From assembly GCA_027858215.1 (NCBI GenBank), contig JAQIDD010000368.1:1-6155 (forward strand): 6,155 bases of DNA. The letters run 5' to 3'. The notes below the pieces were generated by a model. The model was not told the origin of the DNA. It saw nothing but the letters and a program-made list of their open reading frames with translations, and made no database searches. This DNA comes from Candidatus Delongbacteria bacterium (GTDB taxonomy: Bacteria > Bacteroidota > Bacteroidia > Bacteroidales > ML635J-15). This document shows, piece after piece, positions 5,356 to 6,155 of the stretch (positions within the stretch are counted from its first letter, which is position 1; every line of letters begins with the position of its first letter). The translations under genes and the position numbers were made by a program.

Positions 5356-5386
5356 TTGTCCGGCGTAGTAGAGCGAAGACGGATAA
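5356..5386. repeat. Imperfect terminal inverted repeat TTGTCCG/CGGATAA
   Basis: TTGTCCG (5356-5362) faces CGGATAA (5380-5386), with six of seven bases pairing. The core GCGTAGTAGAGCGAAGA lies between. It resembles the GTCCGCCGTAG...GCGAAG...GGA class of dispersed intergenic palindromes. Just before it, 5330-5350 is an AAATCC-type short direct repeat (AAAATCC AAAATCC AAATCTC). Confidence 0.4.
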
Positions 5387-5414
5387 CAAATTAACCAATG
5401 ATGAGTTTTTTTCT

Positions 5415-5422
5415 TAATTTTG
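5415..5422 (+). promoter_or_regulatory. -7 promoter box of the flavoprotein gene
   Basis: TAATTTTG is a full match to TAnnTTTG and is followed by CAAT and then the ATG at 5427. Only four bases separate the box from the start codon, so transcription would begin at or very near the A of the ATG, implying a leaderless or nearly leaderless message. No clear -33 TTTG is visible around 5391-5396. Confidence 0.5.
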
Positions 5423-5426
5423 CAAT

Positions 5427-6155
5427 ATGGCTGTAGGTGTAAACTATGATGTAATTATAGCAGGTGCAGGGGCTTCAGGTTTACTGGCTGCTATACGGGC
5501 TGCCGAAAGCGGTGCTTCTGTGCTTGTTGTGGAAAAAATGAAACAGCCTGGACGCAAAATCCGGATTACAGGAAAAGGCCGCTGCAACATCACCAACAGT
5601 GAGGATTTGGAAGATTTTATCAAAAAAGTATATCCCAATGGGAAGTTTCTTTACCCTGCGTTTCATGAGTTTTACACCTGGGATATCATTGCCTTGCTGG
5701 ATGAATACGGCGTGAGCTGCAAACTTGAGCGTGGCGGACGTTATTATCCCAAATCCGATAAAGCAGCCGATGTTGCCAATGCATTATTTAAAAAAGCGAA
5801 ATCATTGGGTGTGAATTTTATGTTTGAAACTGCGCTGAAAACAATAAATAAAACAAATGACTGCCTGTCATCGGTAATAGTAAGTTCAGAGGCGGGGGAA
5901 CAAGAGCTAAGTTGCAGCAAATTTATTCTTTGCACCGGCGGAAAATCCTATCCGGGTACCGGCTCTACAGGTGATGGTTACAGGTTGGCAGAACAAGTTG
6001 GACATGGAGTTATAAACCCCCTGCCCGCCCTGGTCGCTCTGCAAACAGACAGCCAGCATTTGCGTCTACTGGATGGACTGAAGCTGAATATCGTTATGGC
6101 TGTTTTGCGAGTGCAGGGGCTGCCAGTTGGTGACGACGGTGGGGTAGTGTACTTC
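5427..6155 (+). CDS. HI0933/BaiN-family FAD-dependent oxidoreductase, 5' part
   Basis: The first 243 residues of a flavoprotein that runs off the right edge; the family is usually about 400 residues, so a little over half is seen. The N-terminal Rossmann fold binds FAD: YDVIIAGAGASGLLAAIRAA (7-26, dinucleotide motif GAGASG at 13-18) with Glu36 ending the second strand. The family signature PGRKIRITGKGRCNITN follows at 41-57, then GGRYYPKSDKAADV. A second FAD-contact motif, CTGGKSYPGTGSTGDGY, is at 169-185. These motifs identify the HI0933-like group, annotated as NAD(P)/FAD-dependent oxidoreductase, BaiN, or aminoacetone oxidase family. The true substrate is not known for most members. The ATG at 5427 is chosen because the first beta strand starts at residue 7 and a -7 box lies just upstream. 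The frame is intact to the last base. Confidence 0.92.
   Translation, partial: MAVGVNYDVIIAGAGASGLLAAIRAAESGASVLVVEKMKQPGRKIRITGKGRCNITNSEDLEDFIKKVYPNGKFLYPAFHEFYTWDIIALLDEYGVSCKLERGGRYYPKSDKAADVANALFKKAKSLGVNFMFETALKTINKTNDCLSSVIVSSEAGEQELSCSKFILCTGGKSYPGTGSTGDGYRLAEQVGHGVINPLPALVALQTDSQHLRLLDGLKLNIVMAVLRVQGLPVGDDGGVVYF

Noticed and set aside
5053..5426. A tRNA or rRNA fragment in the GC-rich spacer
   Set aside because: No cloverleaf, T-loop GTTCGA motif or CCA-type end is visible; the hairpins do not have tRNA spacing.

Overview
The window reads as a chromosomal segment of a Bacteroidota (Bacteroidetes) bacterium. The evidence is the protein style (a GuaA opening with MHEKILILDFGSQYTQ, a DUF302 lipoprotein, an HI0933-type flavoprotein), the lack of strong Shine-Dalgarno sites at most starts, and several copies of the phylum's TAnnTTTG -7 promoter box just before start codons. 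No species can be named from the sequence alone.

Layout, left to right. Bases 2-247 (+) hold the last 81 codons of a reverse transcriptase whose C-terminal NSYLG...KHYKSYKLRK...YVYLSGG...K pattern resembles diversity-generating retroelement (DGR) RTs. The rest of that gene lies off the left edge. After about 320 bases without a gene comes a convergent small gene, xseB (567-767, -), with no xseA beside it. A 400-base gene-free stretch with three perfect hairpins follows. Then guaA (1170-2702, +) is complete, with all its key motifs and a perfect -7 box upstream. This left 1.1 kb is visibly richer in A+T than guaA and the genes beyond it.

Between guaA and the next gene lies a 470-base intergenic region with four palindromic REP-like elements (GGTGACTGAG ... 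CTCGAAGTCACC) in both orientations. Their inner arms differ in sequence but keep pairing, and one element sits inside another. Next come a 12-helix MFS-like transporter (3173-4459, +) and a DUF302 lipoprotein (4552-5052, +). A second 374-base intergenic patchwork of different inverted repeats runs from 5053 to 5426. The window ends in the first 243 codons of an HI0933/BaiN-family FAD-dependent oxidoreductase (5427-6155, +, truncated by the window edge).

The genes do not form one pathway. GuaA is core purine metabolism, XseB is half of exonuclease VII, and the transporter and lipoprotein are envelope proteins of unknown substrate. The main points of interest are the RT tail at the left edge, which could be the end of a DGR whose template, variable repeat and accessory gene would all be outside the window, and the two repeat-dense intergenic regions. 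I found no complete novel multi-gene system inside the window.
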